Assembly (NCBI RefSeq): GCF_009389715.1
Contig: NC_052395.1
Location: 20,746,493 to 20,810,492 of the forward strand
From: Phoenix dactylifera
Taxonomy: Eukaryota > Streptophyta > Magnoliopsida > Arecales > Arecaceae
Direction: 5' to 3'
DNA length: 64,000 bases
The translations under genes and the position numbers were made by a program. This document shows, in pieces, positions 37,705 to 55,702 of the stretch (position 1 is its first letter; every line of letters starts with the position of its first letter). The notes below the pieces were generated by a model. It saw only the letters and a program-made list of their open reading frames with translations. It made no database searches and was not told the origin of the DNA.

Positions 37705-40228
37705 AGGAGCTCAAACTTCTTGGCGAACTCCTTAATGAAGAAAAGACACTGCACTGGAAGATAACGATCGAGTTTTAATTAAGACGTAGCTCATGTCACC
37801 ATGTCTTAGAGTGCTAATTATGACTAATTAATCTAGTCTTACTCTTCTGTCCGTTGCTTCCTTTGTAAATGCACCAGAGGTAGCTTTTGAGGGTATGCAA
37901 GACATAATAGCATAATCTATATTTTCTTTTAGCAAGGTATTGGCATAATTCAATAATTAGATTACTGAAGTTTGAATTTTTATATTGATCACTATCATAT
38001 TACCCATGTTTAAAGAAAGTGAAGGGACTCGAAAGAGAGTATATTGGCGGCGAGCTTAGTGCCACATTGGCAACCAGGAAAAGCGATATTTACGAGTTTT
38101 AAATTGATGAAGGACTGGCTATTTCTCATTGTTAAAGAGGAGCAGTAATTGTAAGGATAAATAAAAGTAATTATCATCCTTGCATATATACGTCCAAGGC
38201 ACTCTAGTTTTTTCCTCACATTTAAGAATGAGATGGAACCAAAAAAAAAAGAAGATTGTACTGACAACATTACTGACCCATGCTTTAGATTATTATAGAA
38301 TTATAAAGTGTGAAGAAACTTTAAGTGGTGTTTGTCACGCCGCTTCCTCATTAGTAGTAACCCTGTTTTCGCCTTCGAAGGTTTGCTGTTTCGATAAGAA
38401 GACTCTCCCCTATCTGCTGTAATTCAATAAACGTGCACATGCAAAAGAGAATTACATGCAAAACACTGACATTTGAGAGCATAATTTCAGTTTTTGTATA
38501 GGGTCATTGATAAATTGCTCGAACTATTTGGCAGGCCTACAGACCAAATTGCAAGTGGCCAATAAGCCTTAGCTCTTTATCATCCCTCTCCATTTGAGGA
38601 GACACGAAGTTCGACCATTGAAAGTGGCACCACTAGCGGATGCCTCTGCACACTTCTTGTTGCTTGCATGAGAGAAAATGAAGAGGGAAACCCTCACTTA
38701 GCACAAAAGATTAGTGATCATTAACGAGCAGAAACTTTCTGAAAGGCTAGCAAACTCGTGAATTTGATTAATTACTACGCAATATATATTTGTCTAAATT
38801 TGGGTTCTTGAATTAGGAAAGAACGAGGCATTTGATCAAGGATGATAGCAATATAAATGCAACTAATTAAGTAGTTTTTGGAAAATAAAGCAATATCATG
38901 TGAAGGCCAAGTCAACTTGGGGTAAGAGACCTTCATTTAACCCTTAGCTCAAACCCTATTTATCTAATTAGGTCAAGAAGAATAAACCTTCGTATCAAAC
39001 CCATTTGCTTTATATAGTGTGTCATGGATTCATTTGTCACTCACATCTTAAAAAATGATACAAAATATGGCCAAGAAGAGGGAGTCTGAGTTGGGCTTCA
39101 GTAGGAGAGGACATAAATTGAAGGTCAGGAGAAAATGGGATACATCCTAAACAAGCTGCCAGCTTCAATTTTTGTGATGATCTTTTCTCTTAACCATGAA
39201 TTCTCGGTGGTCTTTCTAATCACCCAAACCAAGTATTAATTACTCGATTAGTCCATGGCCCATTGCATTCCTATCAATATACCAAGGTTTTTGAGATAAA
39301 GAGTTAGTATCTTGCAATAAACAACGGATTTTCATGATTTGTCAACGATCGGGGGTGGATTATTTATTGAATAAGTTACATGATGTCGAAACCAGCAGTC
39401 TAAATAAACGTAGACTTTTGGAGAAATCAGGTCTGATTTGATCTGCCTCTCCAAACCATCACTTTGCTTGCTTCTTAGCTTCTTCACACACACAAAAAAA
39501 AGGCAGTTTGGCTATTATCCAACAGTTTTTAGCCCATGATCAAGCATTCCATCATCTTTTTCTTTCTACTTTCTTTCCTATTTTTCATTTGTTTTCGATT
39601 CATTTGGCCCACATTCATTTCAGATGCAACGTTGAATAGGAGGAAGAGGAGAGAAAGACAGAGGAAGAAGAGAGAGTGATTGCAGAAGGGAAGATTAGCT
39701 CCTTTGTTCATTAATCAAACAGTGTCATCATAGCCCACCTTTATATAGATGAAGGTGGCTTATGTACAGCTAATATACAGTCAATAATACAGCTAGTATA
39801 CAGCTACTAAGACAAGACAAGTCCTGTACAGCTATACTGAGACAGGACAAGTCATATATGCAGCTAACATGCAAGACACTAGTGATTAGAACTTTAGATT
39901 GGGAGTGGAAGGTTAGAATCAACTAATCTCCATACAAAATTATATAGAGCCTAGAACTTTATAAAAAGAGACAATGTGATGAAATTTACCTTTTAATTTA
40001 TCATTTAATCCAAATTGTGGTTTCGTCAGATTATATACTGCAACCCCTGACATGATATGTTAGTATTATTTTCTTATATTATTAAATTTGGTCCTTCTAA
40101 TTTTTCTTGAGCATCATGGAGCTTTAACCATTAACATACTTCACATGCAAGAAAGTCCAGCAAAAATTGTGTTACAAGAAATCACTTCAAGGAAAAATGT
40201 AAGATAGAAAAAAACTGAAACTGCCTCC
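37705..40228. other. Intergenic between convergent HIPP and beta-glucosidase genes
   Basis: Holds the HIPP 3' UTR and AT-rich DNA. No gene is recognised. Short open frames on both strands lack family motifs. Confidence 0.55.
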
Positions 40229-40234
40229 TTTATT
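40229..40234 (-). terminator. Putative polyadenylation signal of the beta-glucosidase gene
   Basis: TTTATT on the plus strand, that is AATAAA on the gene strand, lies about 115 bp downstream of the stop codon. Confidence 0.45.
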
Positions 40235-40349
40235 ATCATAGCAAGTTCAACTTAGGCATACATTCAAGCTCTGTAAGGTAGTCACTTCAGCTAACCTAAT
40301 GATAACTACAAAGCGGCAAGTAGAAAATAAACATGACTCAAGCCACTAC

Positions 40350-45682
<5,333 letters not shown>

Positions 45683-46625
45683 TTTTCTCTCTCCTATGCA
45701 CCGCCCATGGACCACCCTCCACGTGGTGGGGCTCAAGCATTCGCTCCTGCCGTAGTGCACCAAGATAAGGCCTAGAAAAAAAAGAGCATATATGATCGAT
45801 GGGGTATACCACCATATTATATACATGTTGATGTATGATGTAGAATAAAATTTCTTTACGACCACGTATTTGACTCTAATACTTAGCCTTTTTTTTTTCC
45901 TCTCTTTGATATTTTGCTCCCGTGGTAGTGCACAAAAATAAGGCCTAAAAGAATGAGCACTTATGATTGATGCAGCGCACACATCCATATCATATACATG
46001 ATGATGTATGATGTAGAATATAATTTTTCTACAACCGTGAATTTGTTTGATTCTCCATGTAATACCCATCCTTTTTTCCCATCTCTCTTTCATAAATAAT
46101 TTTCTCTTTCCTATGCGCTGCCCATATCACATAGGCCACCCTCCACGTGGCGGCGCACAAGCATTCGCTCACGTGGTAGTGCACAAAAATAAGGCCTAAA
46201 AAAAAAATAAGCACTTATGATTGATATAGTGCACACATCCATATCATATATACATGATGATGTATAATGTAGAATATAATTTTCCTACTACCACCAATTT
46301 GTCTCGTTCTCTAGATAATACCTACCCTTTTTTCTTTTCTTTTCCTCTCTCTTTGATAAATAATTTTCTCTCTCCTATGCACCGCCTATATCACATAGGC
46401 CACCCTTTATGTGGGGTCGAAGCACAAGCATTCGCTCCTGTAATAGTGCACCAAAATAAGGCCTACAAAAAAATTGAACACATATGATTGATGCGATGCA
46501 CCGCCGTATCATATATACGATGATGTATGATATAGAATATAATTTCTCTGCAACCACCAATTTGTCTTGATCTCTAGGTAATTCCCAGCCTCTTTTTTTT
46601 TTTCCTCTCTCTCTTTGATAAATGA
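45683..46625. repeat. Tandem array of four about 260-bp units
   Basis: Units begin near 45,683, 45,911 (shortened, missing about 75 bp of the start), 46,100 and 46,364. Each full copy carries, in order, TTTTCTCTC/TTCCTATGC, a CACATAGGCCACCCT- and CACGTGG-like part, CAAGCATTCGCTC, TAGTGCACCAAAATAAGGCC, ATATGATTGAT and GATGATGTATGATGTAGAATA, then a pyrimidine tract. The copies differ by many substitutions, so the array is old. The short minus-strand open frames across it follow the unit structure and are not genes. Confidence 0.85.
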
Positions 46626-49600
46626 TATCATGCATTTGAGGACAAGGACTCGGATAACATTCCATCTTTTATTCTTTGAACCGAGAGGAGTCGGGCATTC
46701 TGTATGGCCCGGTCCACGTTGCCCTAGTTTAGCTCCTTTGGCCATTTCCAAGGTGCTGTTTTGATCCCATGTGAAATGTATGCAGCATATCTACGTAGCC
46801 TAATACAAACCAAAAAAAGACAGCAATAAATGGTATGCTTCGAGGACTAGGGACGGATCTGGCTCCTTGTGATGTATTATCATATTGTACATGATCGACT
46901 GGTATCATACTATGTGCAGTGCATGTGATTAGTTCGGAAGAATTGAAACATTATATGAATGGCTGTGATACCATCTCGACCAGTTTGAGTTAGCTTATTC
47001 TCCTAGTTAAGCCATCATGTAATATAGATTAGTCTGTTCACTTTTTAAAGTTTCATTTCTCCCAAATTTTGTCTAAATCCAAATTTTGAATGTAGGGCAA
47101 GGATTCTTCAAATATAAATTCTATTTCTCAATAGAATTTCTTCTCTTTCTTTAGGGTTTTGAGAGGTGTCATTTTTCGGACGAACAAAGCGTATCTGCAG
47201 TCATAATTAATTGAACCCAAAAGTAAATTCTATTTTCGGTAAAGGAATCTGATTATTTTTTTAAAAAAATAACAATTTCAATAAACACTAATGGAAACAT
47301 CAAGTGAATTTTAACTAGTCCTTGTGTACCACCTACTAAAAGTCGATGGCAAGAATTTTGGAATGAAAGCAGCCACCCATGACATTCTCATCTAGTTTGC
47401 CGACAATAATCTTAATATGATGTTTGAATGTAGGACCAGGATTGTGCAAAATATCAAGTCTATCACTTTTTTTTGTTGGATCCCTCTCCTTCTCGAAAGG
47501 TATCCTCCTTGTGTGGACAAAGAGAATTTGATTCATAATTGATTTAGTCCGGATAGTTTCTATTATCGATCGAGGAGTATGGATAATTTCTTTACAACAA
47601 TAATCTTAACAAATGCTAGTGATAGTAGTAAGTGTATTCCAACGGGCTATTACGATCCACCTACTAACAGTCAACAATAAGAGCCTTTCAGGCCATTCAT
47701 ATCTACCGAGAGGTGAACAGTGCAGCTGACTAAGTTGTTTTCTGTACGGCTTATCACTCCAAGATTTTCTCTGGAAGAACCATCTTTTTTTTTTCTAATT
47801 TTGTTGGCTGCATCACACCTGAAGTGCCATTGTACCAAAAAAAAAAACAAGAGCCTTGGTATGAACTAAGAGTGCTAAACCTTTTTTGTGGGTAATATCT
47901 CTATAAAAATGATATTAATATCTTATGAAATGCCAATGACAATTTCAGCAGATCCTAACTTGCCATTTTGGTCCACCTATATGAATCAATGACAAGAGAC
48001 AAGAGGATGAACTGAGAGTCGTTCACTCTTCTCTAGCTGGTGACCTTTGGAGGAGCCTTTAAAGTAACTCATTCACCATAGACGTAATCTACTGAAGATT
48101 TGTAAGGCAAGCCTTGGAATCAAACCTATAATACATTTCCATTCAAATCACCCAAAGTGAAGGCTTGCCAGCTCAAACTTTTACTGAAACTTCACATTAC
48201 CAGCCATATGAGAATTCTTCACAGATAGCAACCATTTCCAAACTTTGTTACCAGATTGGGTCTGATTGGGCTTGATAAATCGTGATAGTTTAACATCAGC
48301 TGCTACGTAGGTCAAGAAATTCTACTATATAATTGGGTACCAAACAATAAGCATGGCTTCCATCAAAGTTGGAAACGTCAATTGAATGCTGTGTCATATA
48401 AACAAGAGTTGGGCTGCATTGAGCCTTCGGTGAGAGCTCCATCTTATATTTAGACTCGGACGACGCCATGCTAAAGCCCATAAATGAACCAAGTTGGCGA
48501 TGGCCCAATCAGAACGAAAGCTATGGGCCTGACTCCCCATGTATGTAGAGCTTATGACTCATTATCAATGATGACCTCGGAAACGCCATTTACAACTTAA
48601 AGGAGTTTTCTTATTATAATTTTGCTCGATGTTTAGAGCGAGGCCAAGGAAGCAGGGTCCAGCTACATTGTTTTCAAGTGGCTCAAAAATTTAATTTGCA
48701 GTGTTCATCTGGTACATAAAAATGATCTTTCCATTTCAATCCAGAGAGACCAGAAACTACATTTAACCAGATCAATTGAACAGGCAAGAATAAGAAGAAA
48801 AGGGGCAGAAAATACAAGTAAGTCAAAAATGTATGGATCATCACCATAATTCCCTTAAGGGGATAATTCCCTGATGTCATTTTGAATTTCGTTAGTTTTC
48901 TTCGAACATTTCATTATAGCTTAATTGGACTTGAAATTAGATTAACATTCTCGGTCCAATTAGATTTATGTTGGCACCTATACTATAGGTTTGGCTGCCT
49001 AATTAATATCTCAAAGTGAATTATTGCCAAGGGCACTCTCATCTTCATTTCGAAATAAACACTTCATGCTTTCGATGATGGAAATGATTCTATGTTGGCA
49101 TTCCTCTCCACAACAGAGACAGGCTAAACTAGGGCAAGAAGTGGACCGGTTTGGTCCGAGCAAATATGCGATCATTAGATTTGATGCAGAAACTCAGCTT
49201 GAAGAATGGCCGGTCCTATTGAAAAAGCAGGTTCGAATTATATAATTAGCTGCCATCATTGTTAATCACAATGTGATGAATCTAAAACATTTCAGGTGCA
49301 AATTAGTCTGAATTTGGTCCAAGCATTGCCAAAATTTGCTCATGTAACACCCAAGATCTTATAGCAGTTCCCTCTCAGCAAAAATCAATCAAACAAATAA
49401 AATAAAATACTAAAAATAAAAACCCTAATATCCACCGGCCAAGAGAGCTTTGCGACAACATTTATTATCATTCTGATACCAATGTCTTCTTTGGTGGATT
49501 TTGCCTCAAAAAGATTAATGCAAGATAAATGCTGACAAATATCAGACTTTTTTTCAGGTGGGTTCAGGTTTGAAACTTCGGCTTTATTTTGGGCTCTATT

Positions 49601-52108
49601 GGGCTCTATTGGGCTCGATCCGATGCTTGATCAACCCAGGAATTTGAAGCCACTCCCATGCTAGCTTAAGCAAGTTGTTCAAGGTAACAACTCATCTCAC
49701 AAATTTTATATCTGAATACCACACAACCTTTATTAGGTGCAGCCCAATGCTTCTTTTTGAAATTAAAGAAGGATGGGAAGGAAGTTGTAACATTTTCATG
49801 ATTCCATCACATGATGTATTGTGTGGGACTGCTTCCACTAATGTTAAACATAAATAACAGTCCCTAACCCAACAAGTACATGGAAGCTAGTTTACTGCCT
49901 GCACCTGTAGTTCAAGTACCACCAAATAGAAGACTCCAAATTCCTGAACCGCCAAATTTCCTGATTTCTCGCAATCATAGGCACTATAGCCCACTCTTAT
50001 GAAAAGGATTCAAGGTTAGATATTTCATGTATATAGGATGCTGATGGAGGCCTTAGGTTTGTCCCTCAGCCATTAAATATAATGAATATGCCATGGAAGA
50101 GGGTGTGGGCAATGCTTGTTGCCCATCAAAGATGCCTTGTGGCTTGTTATCATCCTTTCATTATAAGGATGCAGTGGGGTTTTTAGGTTCGTGTCCACTT
50201 TGTTCTTCAAACTACAAAGTTGGCGTTGCTCTGAGGCTTGCAAACACTTCACGTGAACGCAATGAAAAGCGAAGTTGGCATCTTCCAATAATAAATTCAG
50301 AGCATCAGAGGTGTCTTGTTCTTTTGCCTGCCGAATGGCTTTCTCCCACCTGAACAAGCAAGAAAGCAATTGACAATCCCCCTCACCCTACGAACTGGAA
50401 CCCGCATGCAGGCCCCCCATCCACTAATTGAGGGCTGGTGCTGGAAGGAAGGGATGTTTCTAACTAGTATTATTTGCCACCAAACGCCATTAGACGATGG
50501 CTTAGAGGTCAGCCATAGATGATCCTTTTGTTTGATAGGTTAAGGATGTTTTTGTTCGATGCCGGCGGGACCTGTTTATTTGTTTATATCTTAATTCTTT
50601 TGAAATAAATTGATTAGAATCTAGTTGAAAAGCAAGCTATCATCTTGTCATTTTCAGATGGTTTTGTCTCGCACGCCATGAAATTTTGATGTAAGAAAAT
50701 AATTATAATCTTCATGTCTTGCGTATCGTTTCGTTTATTCTTAATATTTCTCTCAAAAGAAGATTCATCAGTAGTTTCCATTTGCAAAGTTCATATCTCT
50801 TCATTTTTGGTAGAGAACCACTACAGCCAACAACCCCTGGGCAGTCTTAGTTAATCTCATGAATTCTTTTCTTCTCAAAAAACTAAAAAAAACAAAGAAA
50901 AAAAAGGAATTCTAGTCACAGCCAACTCAGCAAGCTCATCAATGTTCATTGAAATATATAACCCAGCATTTATAAGTGGAAATTTAATAGGTCAAATTTA
51001 ATGCAGGTTACTATCCAGCTTGATATTTAGTTTCACATTAATTTGAATCTACTCCTCAATAAATTCTTCAATCAATTGGATAGTGTCTGGCCAGGTGCAA
51101 CCCAAAGGCTTTTGTAGTTTTTTTTTTGTTGTTTTTTTTTTTGGCGATTGAAAAAGGCCTTCATAGTTTGTATCACTCTCCTCTACAAAGGTGGCCATGC
51201 GTTTGAACCACATTGAAACGCTTTTAAGACGTTTTACATGGCAGTTGGATTGTTGATGGAAATTAAAGTTTGTGACACAATGCGCAGTGGGAAGGCCTCG
51301 TACGTAGCCTGTAGGACCTTATGTCAGGGATGAGCCATAAGGGCCTTTATTTAGCCATTTAAGTTTATAAAAAAAGAAAAATAGAAAACAAAGAGGAAAA
51401 GAACTTAATTATTCACACTATGAAGAATATAATCTTTCTCATAAGGTTCGAAGGTATTGGGGTGGAACCATTTCCTACTCCGAGATATTTGGACCATGGG
51501 CAGTAGGAGAGCTGACCACGGTTCTCCGCAATATTTTGTTTTCAGATTTTATCAGATATATCCGTATTCGTGTAGTGTGAGGCGCCCGTTTACGAAAAAA
51601 GATTCTAAATTTTCAAGGAAAAGTTTCGGTCGTAGAAGATTCAAATTTTTATCACATTATTACAGGACCTTTTTCCCTTTGATATGGTATATCAAGGGGT
51701 TAATAATCCAGCCTTTTAAGACTTCAATGGGTAAAATAATTTTTTTAAAAAAAATCTAAATTTCATGGATAGGTTTCTTAAAAAGTAGAAACAACTGGGA
51801 AGGGGTCTCCGAGGTTAAGGATCCAATAAAATAAAGCCTTTTCAGATGGTTTTGTCTCGTATACGAGAAGAATCCTGCCGATGAGCTCAAATTTGTAATT
51901 TTCAATTCTAATCGAGCCAAGAGTTTTCTAGTAACAGAAGGCTCGTAGATTTTTTATGAGAAATTCTTATACGAGGAAAACAAATAAAAAAATTTAGATA
52001 ATGTAGGAAGTTACAAAAAAATTGGAAAAGGAACTTTATAAAATAATTTAGATTTGAAAATCTAATCAAGCAAAAGATGTCTGAAAACGCATTATGATGG
52101 ATAAAATG
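46626..52108. other. Intergenic, no gene recognised
   Basis: About 5.5 kb without a recognisable gene. A minus-strand frame (50,369-50,073) reads like ordinary protein from WEKAIRQAKEQ to LNLLLEDANFAFH, but I cannot assign it. The plus frame 51,457-51,759 is also unassigned. Confidence 0.5.
50170..50345 (-). pseudogene. Unassigned protein-like fragment
   Basis: After a TTGTTCAG acceptor-like site the minus strand reads about 58 codons of normal composition (WEKAIRQAKEQDTSDALNLL, then a Cys/His-containing stretch) before repetitive flank. No family is recognised. It could be an exon of a decayed gene, a transposon-derived fragment, or chance. Confidence 0.2.
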
Positions 52109-52113
52109 ATATT
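52109..52113. repeat. Target site duplication (5' copy)
   Basis: ATATT directly before the 5' LTR; the same five bases follow the 3' LTR. Confidence 0.9.
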
Positions 52114-52281
52114 TGTTGGTGGTAAAATGGACCACCCCACAAATGCAATTATAGCACCCAAATCCGTCAGCAAGATCGAGCTCATCCAAGTGATCGGACT
52201 CTTCGGCTCATCCAAGTGATCGAGCTCTTCCGCTCTCAAGCTCATCAAGTGATCGGGCTCTTCTAAGTGATCGAGCTCATA

Positions 52282-52475
52282 GGCCGAGCCGAGCACAGCA
52301 GGCCGAGCACAGCAGGCTGCCGAGCACAGCAGGCCGAGCACAGCAGGCTGCCGAGCACAGCGAGCCGAGCACAGCAGGCTGCCAAGCACAGCGAGCCGAG
52401 CACAGCGAGCCGAGCACAGCAGGCCGAGCACAAAAGGCTGCCGAGCACAGAAGGCCGAGCACAGAAGGCCGAGAC
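52282..52475. repeat. LTR minisatellite (5' copy)
   Basis: Head-to-tail variants of GCCGAGCACAGCAGGCT and GCCGAGCACAGCGA. The array is open in several frames by composition, which explains the long but meaningless frames over it. Confidence 0.9.
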
Positions 52476-52928
52476 CAGAGAGCGCCGACCAGAAAGGCAA
52501 CCCCGCCGAGCCCATGCCTTAGCCAAATATCCAATCTCCGCCTAACCCTCCAAAGGATCTCACAACTAAATATATGACTCCACTTCAATCTGCCACCATC
52601 CCCAAGTTATTAAGGCACAAGATCTCCGCAGGCATTCGGCACACCCTATCATTAATGCATGAGACCCCCTCAGGCCTCCAATGCACTCAGTCATTAAATG
52701 AACACGGCTCAAGATGATCTCCGGATCACTGAACCATCAAAGCGTACGGCTCTTTCTGACCACCGGTTCACTCAGCAATCAATGCACTTGTCATCTACGG
52801 ACCCCAGGCCCACCACGGCCGGCGGTTCAACCACCCCAACGGGTCCGATCAATCGTGACAGCTCCCTGACAGTGACGGTAACCCATTAATTCGCCCAGTC
52901 ACATTACAGGTAATCCGGCCACCCTCCC

Positions 52929-52936
52929 TATAAAAG
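52929..52936 (+). promoter_or_regulatory. TATA box of the 5' LTR
   Basis: TATAAAAG in CCCTATAAAAGGGG, about 290 bp before the LTR end, marks the U3/R boundary region. The same box occurs in the 3' LTR near 56,783. Confidence 0.75.
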
Positions 52937-53221
52937 GGGAGCTTCTCCCTCTAAGATGGAGGAGGCCTCTTCCTCCCAAGGGGATTATTTCGGACTTCCA
53001 CATACAATCCCTCTCTCTTCTTCAAAGTTAAGCCCCCCCTCTGACTTAGGCATCGGAGGGCCGGCGCCGGGGAGCTCGGCCACCGGTTTTCTTTGCAGGA
53101 CTTGCACACCCCCCGCGGCGGAGGACACAGCCAGCCGGCGCACCGCCGCCCGCCTCCTACAGCAGCGGAGCTCCTCCTTCCCCGGCTTCACGGCGGCCCC
53201 CGGGTCCAAATTCCAGCAACA

Positions 53222-53240
53222 GTTGGCGCTAGAGGAAGGG
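53222..53240 (+). other. Primer-binding-site-like sequence
   Basis: GTTGGCGCTAGAGGAAGGG directly abuts the 5' LTR. The TGGCGC start fits the complement of a tRNA 3' CCA end; I cannot name the tRNA. Confidence 0.65.
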
Positions 53241-53255
53241 ACCGAGTTCGCTGCC

Positions 53256-54727
53256 ATGAAGCTAAGAAGCAAAGGGGCTTCCAACGCCTCTCGACGTCCT
53301 CCACCCAGTCCTGAGCATTCCGTCCGGAACTCACCACCTCCGGCCGAGTCAACCCCTCAGGTTCGGCCGGAGCAATTTGATGCCCTGGTGCAGCAAGTGC
53401 AGGCGTTGGCTACCGCCGTCCAAAGCTTGCAACCCAGGGGCATCCCAGCAGCACCGCCTCCCCCGGCTCCAGTTCAACCGGAGCCCCCTACAAGCGGGCT
53501 TCCTCTTCGAGGTCAGGACTCTCAAGTCCAGGCCTCCCTCTGGAGAGAGCACCCAGTCAGAGATCACGGAGGCTGGCCACAGCTTTCAGAAGCTGAGTCG
53601 GTTCCAGGGCAACCTGCACCCGAACGGACCGCTGCAGCGATCCCCCAGAATGATGAACTCGACAAGAAGGTCGAAAAGCTGGAGCGCCAAATTCAGGCAC
53701 TCCACGGGAGAAAATCAGGACGTGATAACGACTTCGAGTTCACTACGAAGTCTCCCTTCTCTTCGGAGATCGAAGATGAACCGGTCCCACCACGGTTCAA
53801 GATGCCCCAGGTGGAGCCTTACAACGGCAGGGCCGACCCCCTTGACCACCTGGAAAGTTATCGGGCCTTAATGGCCCTACAAGGAGCCTCGGAGGCCATG
53901 ATGTGCAAAGCCTTTCCAGCAACGCTCCGAGGACCGGCCCGGCTTTGGTTCACCGGGTTGAGCCGAGTACTGTCTCCTCCTTTGAGCAGCTCGGCAGGCA
54001 GTTTGCCAGTAATTTTGCCGCTAGCCAGCCCCAGCGGCGGACGTCGGACTCCCTCCTTGACATCAAACAAGAGGAGGGAGAGTCCTTCAAGGAGTACTTG
54101 GATCGGTTTACTGCCGCAACATGGAAAGTCCGGGAGCTGGACCAGTCAATCGCCATGTCGTCACTAAAGACTGGAGCCCGGTCTTACAGGTTCCTCTTCT
54201 CTATCGAGAAGAACTTCCCTGCGGACCTCACCGAAATGTTGACCCGAGCTCGCAAGTACGCCAAGGCTGAGGAAGCCATGGCCTCTCGGCGGGAGGAAGT
54301 CGAACGACCTGCCAAGATGCAGAAGAAGCACCAGGAGCACTCCCAACCAAGTAGCAGATTCCCCTGGCATGAGAAAGAGCCTCCTTGGCCCAAGAGCCTA
54401 GCTCGCCCGGGGTCTCCCCTCCAAAAATTTCAGACGTACACTCCTCTCACATCCACCCGAGCAGAAATCCTCATGGAGATTGAGGGTCGGGGCTACCTCC
54501 GACCTCCATTGAGAATGCGTCCGACAGAGTCGCGGAAGCACTCGAAAAAGTACTGCCGCTTCCACCGAGATCGCGGCCATGATACGGAGGATTGCTACGA
54601 GCTTCGTGATGAGATCGAGGCACTTGTCCGCCGAGGTCGGTTGAGTTATTTTGTCCGTGATCATGCCTACAGGAGAGAGCCCGAGGAACAAAATCCAGTG
54701 CCGCATAAGGAGCAGAATGACCACTGA
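53256..54727 (+). pseudogene. Retrotransposon gag polyprotein, frameshifted
   Basis: The first ATG after the primer-binding site opens a frame with a Pro/Ser-rich start, a short coiled-coil-like stretch (KVEKLERQIQAL) and the start of a Retrotrans_gag domain (PQVEPYNGRADPLDHLESY, then RLWFTGL). Near 53,962 the match jumps to another frame, where SFEQLGRQFASNF to TRARKYAKAEEAM completes the domain. A zinc-knuckle-like CRFHRDRGHDTEDC segment follows near the end. The break is consistent with one missing G. The frame is also open upstream into the LTR as far as 52,956. Gag would package the element's RNA; no pol follows. Confidence 0.85.
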
Positions 54728-55060
54728 CCTCTCACGGGCATCATCAATACCATCAGAGGGCGGGCAACTAGAGGTACCAGAAGCTCCGAGCTCGGAAAAA
54801 AGAGCTTCCTCAAAGCATCCGTGCTCTGTGAAAGTCACATCTCCTTTTCTGATGAAGACCAAAAGGGTGTTGAGCCCTCTTTATGACGACGCTGTAGCTA
54901 TTTCCCTCATCATTGCAAGGTTTTAAAAAAGGATTTTAGTACATCATGAAAGCTCGGCTGATACCTTATTTTGTATGCCTTCCAAAGGATGAGCGCTCCT
55001 CTGGCTAGATTCATAGGAGATTCTACCCCAAGAAAGTACTATGAAGCTAAATCCTTTCAT
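54728..55060. other. Non-coding internal part of the element after gag
   Basis: No protease or polymerase motif can be read in any frame. A few short frames only. Confidence 0.6.
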
Positions 55061-55064
55061 GGTC

Positions 55065-55190
55065 CAGAAGGCTGCCGAGCTCAGAAGGCCGCCGAGCTCA
55101 GAAGGCCGAGCTCCGAAGGCCGCCGAGCTCAGAAGGCCGAGCACCAAAGGCCGCCGAGCTCAGAAGGCTGCCAAGCTCCGAAGCCCGAAT
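55065..55190. repeat. Internal minisatellite of the retrotransposon
   Basis: Units of the type CAGAAGGCCGCCGAGCT in tandem. The core resembles the LTR minisatellite unit CAGCAGGCTGCCGAGCA. Confidence 0.85.
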
Positions 55191-55460
55191 GCAGAACACC
55201 TCCCCCAGAAAATCGAGCCAAAGAAAGCTAGTGCCAAGCTAAGTCCTAAGGGACTTCGAAGCTTGGAAGCCATTAAAATATCTCCAAAAGGTACAGGACG
55301 CCACTTTGGCTTCAAATAATTTCAATATTTTATCTATTTCCAGGTCGGAGAATCCAAAAAACGACCAACGTCGCCCCGAATAGGGCGCACGATCGCCAAC
55401 GGACGAGGTCCGTCTCCTGTATGCGTCTCCAATGATGCTCTAACTAAGCTCGGGACGCCG

Positions 55461-55702
55461 ATTCGACGACATTCGACGCCATTCGACGCTATTCGACGAC
55501 ATTCGACGCCATTCGACGACATTCGACGCCATTCGACGACATTCGACGACATTCGACGACATTCGACGCCATTCGACGACATTCGACGCCATTCGACGAC
55601 ATTCGACGACATTCGACGACATTCGACGCCATTCGACGACACTTCGACGCCATTCGACGACATTTCGACGCCATTCGACGCCTTTCAACGCCATTCGACG
55701 CC
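55461..55702. repeat. 10-bp minisatellite, about 24 units
   Basis: Tandem ATTCGACGAC and ATTCGACGCC units. Positions 55,501-55,560 and 55,561-55,620 are identical, showing a 60-bp higher-order unit. The last units carry one-base insertions. Because 10 is not divisible by 3, all frames on the minus strand cycle through the same peptides and stay open. Confidence 0.97.

Larger units (their letters stand above)
52114..53221 (+). repeat. 5' LTR
   Basis: 1,108 bp, TG...CA. It holds a 17-bp-type minisatellite (52,282-52,475), a TATA box and a leader. It is about 79 bp shorter than the 3' LTR, wholly explained by fewer minisatellite units. Confidence 0.95.

Noticed and set aside
52066-52588. LTR ORFs with repeated CSARCARLAVLG or AEHSRPSTAGCRAQ patterns, on both strands and in both LTRs
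   Set aside because: Translation of the LTR minisatellite; no real protein features.
55461-55702. CRISPR-like array
   Set aside because: Direct tandem repeats without unique spacers, inside a plant retrotransposon.
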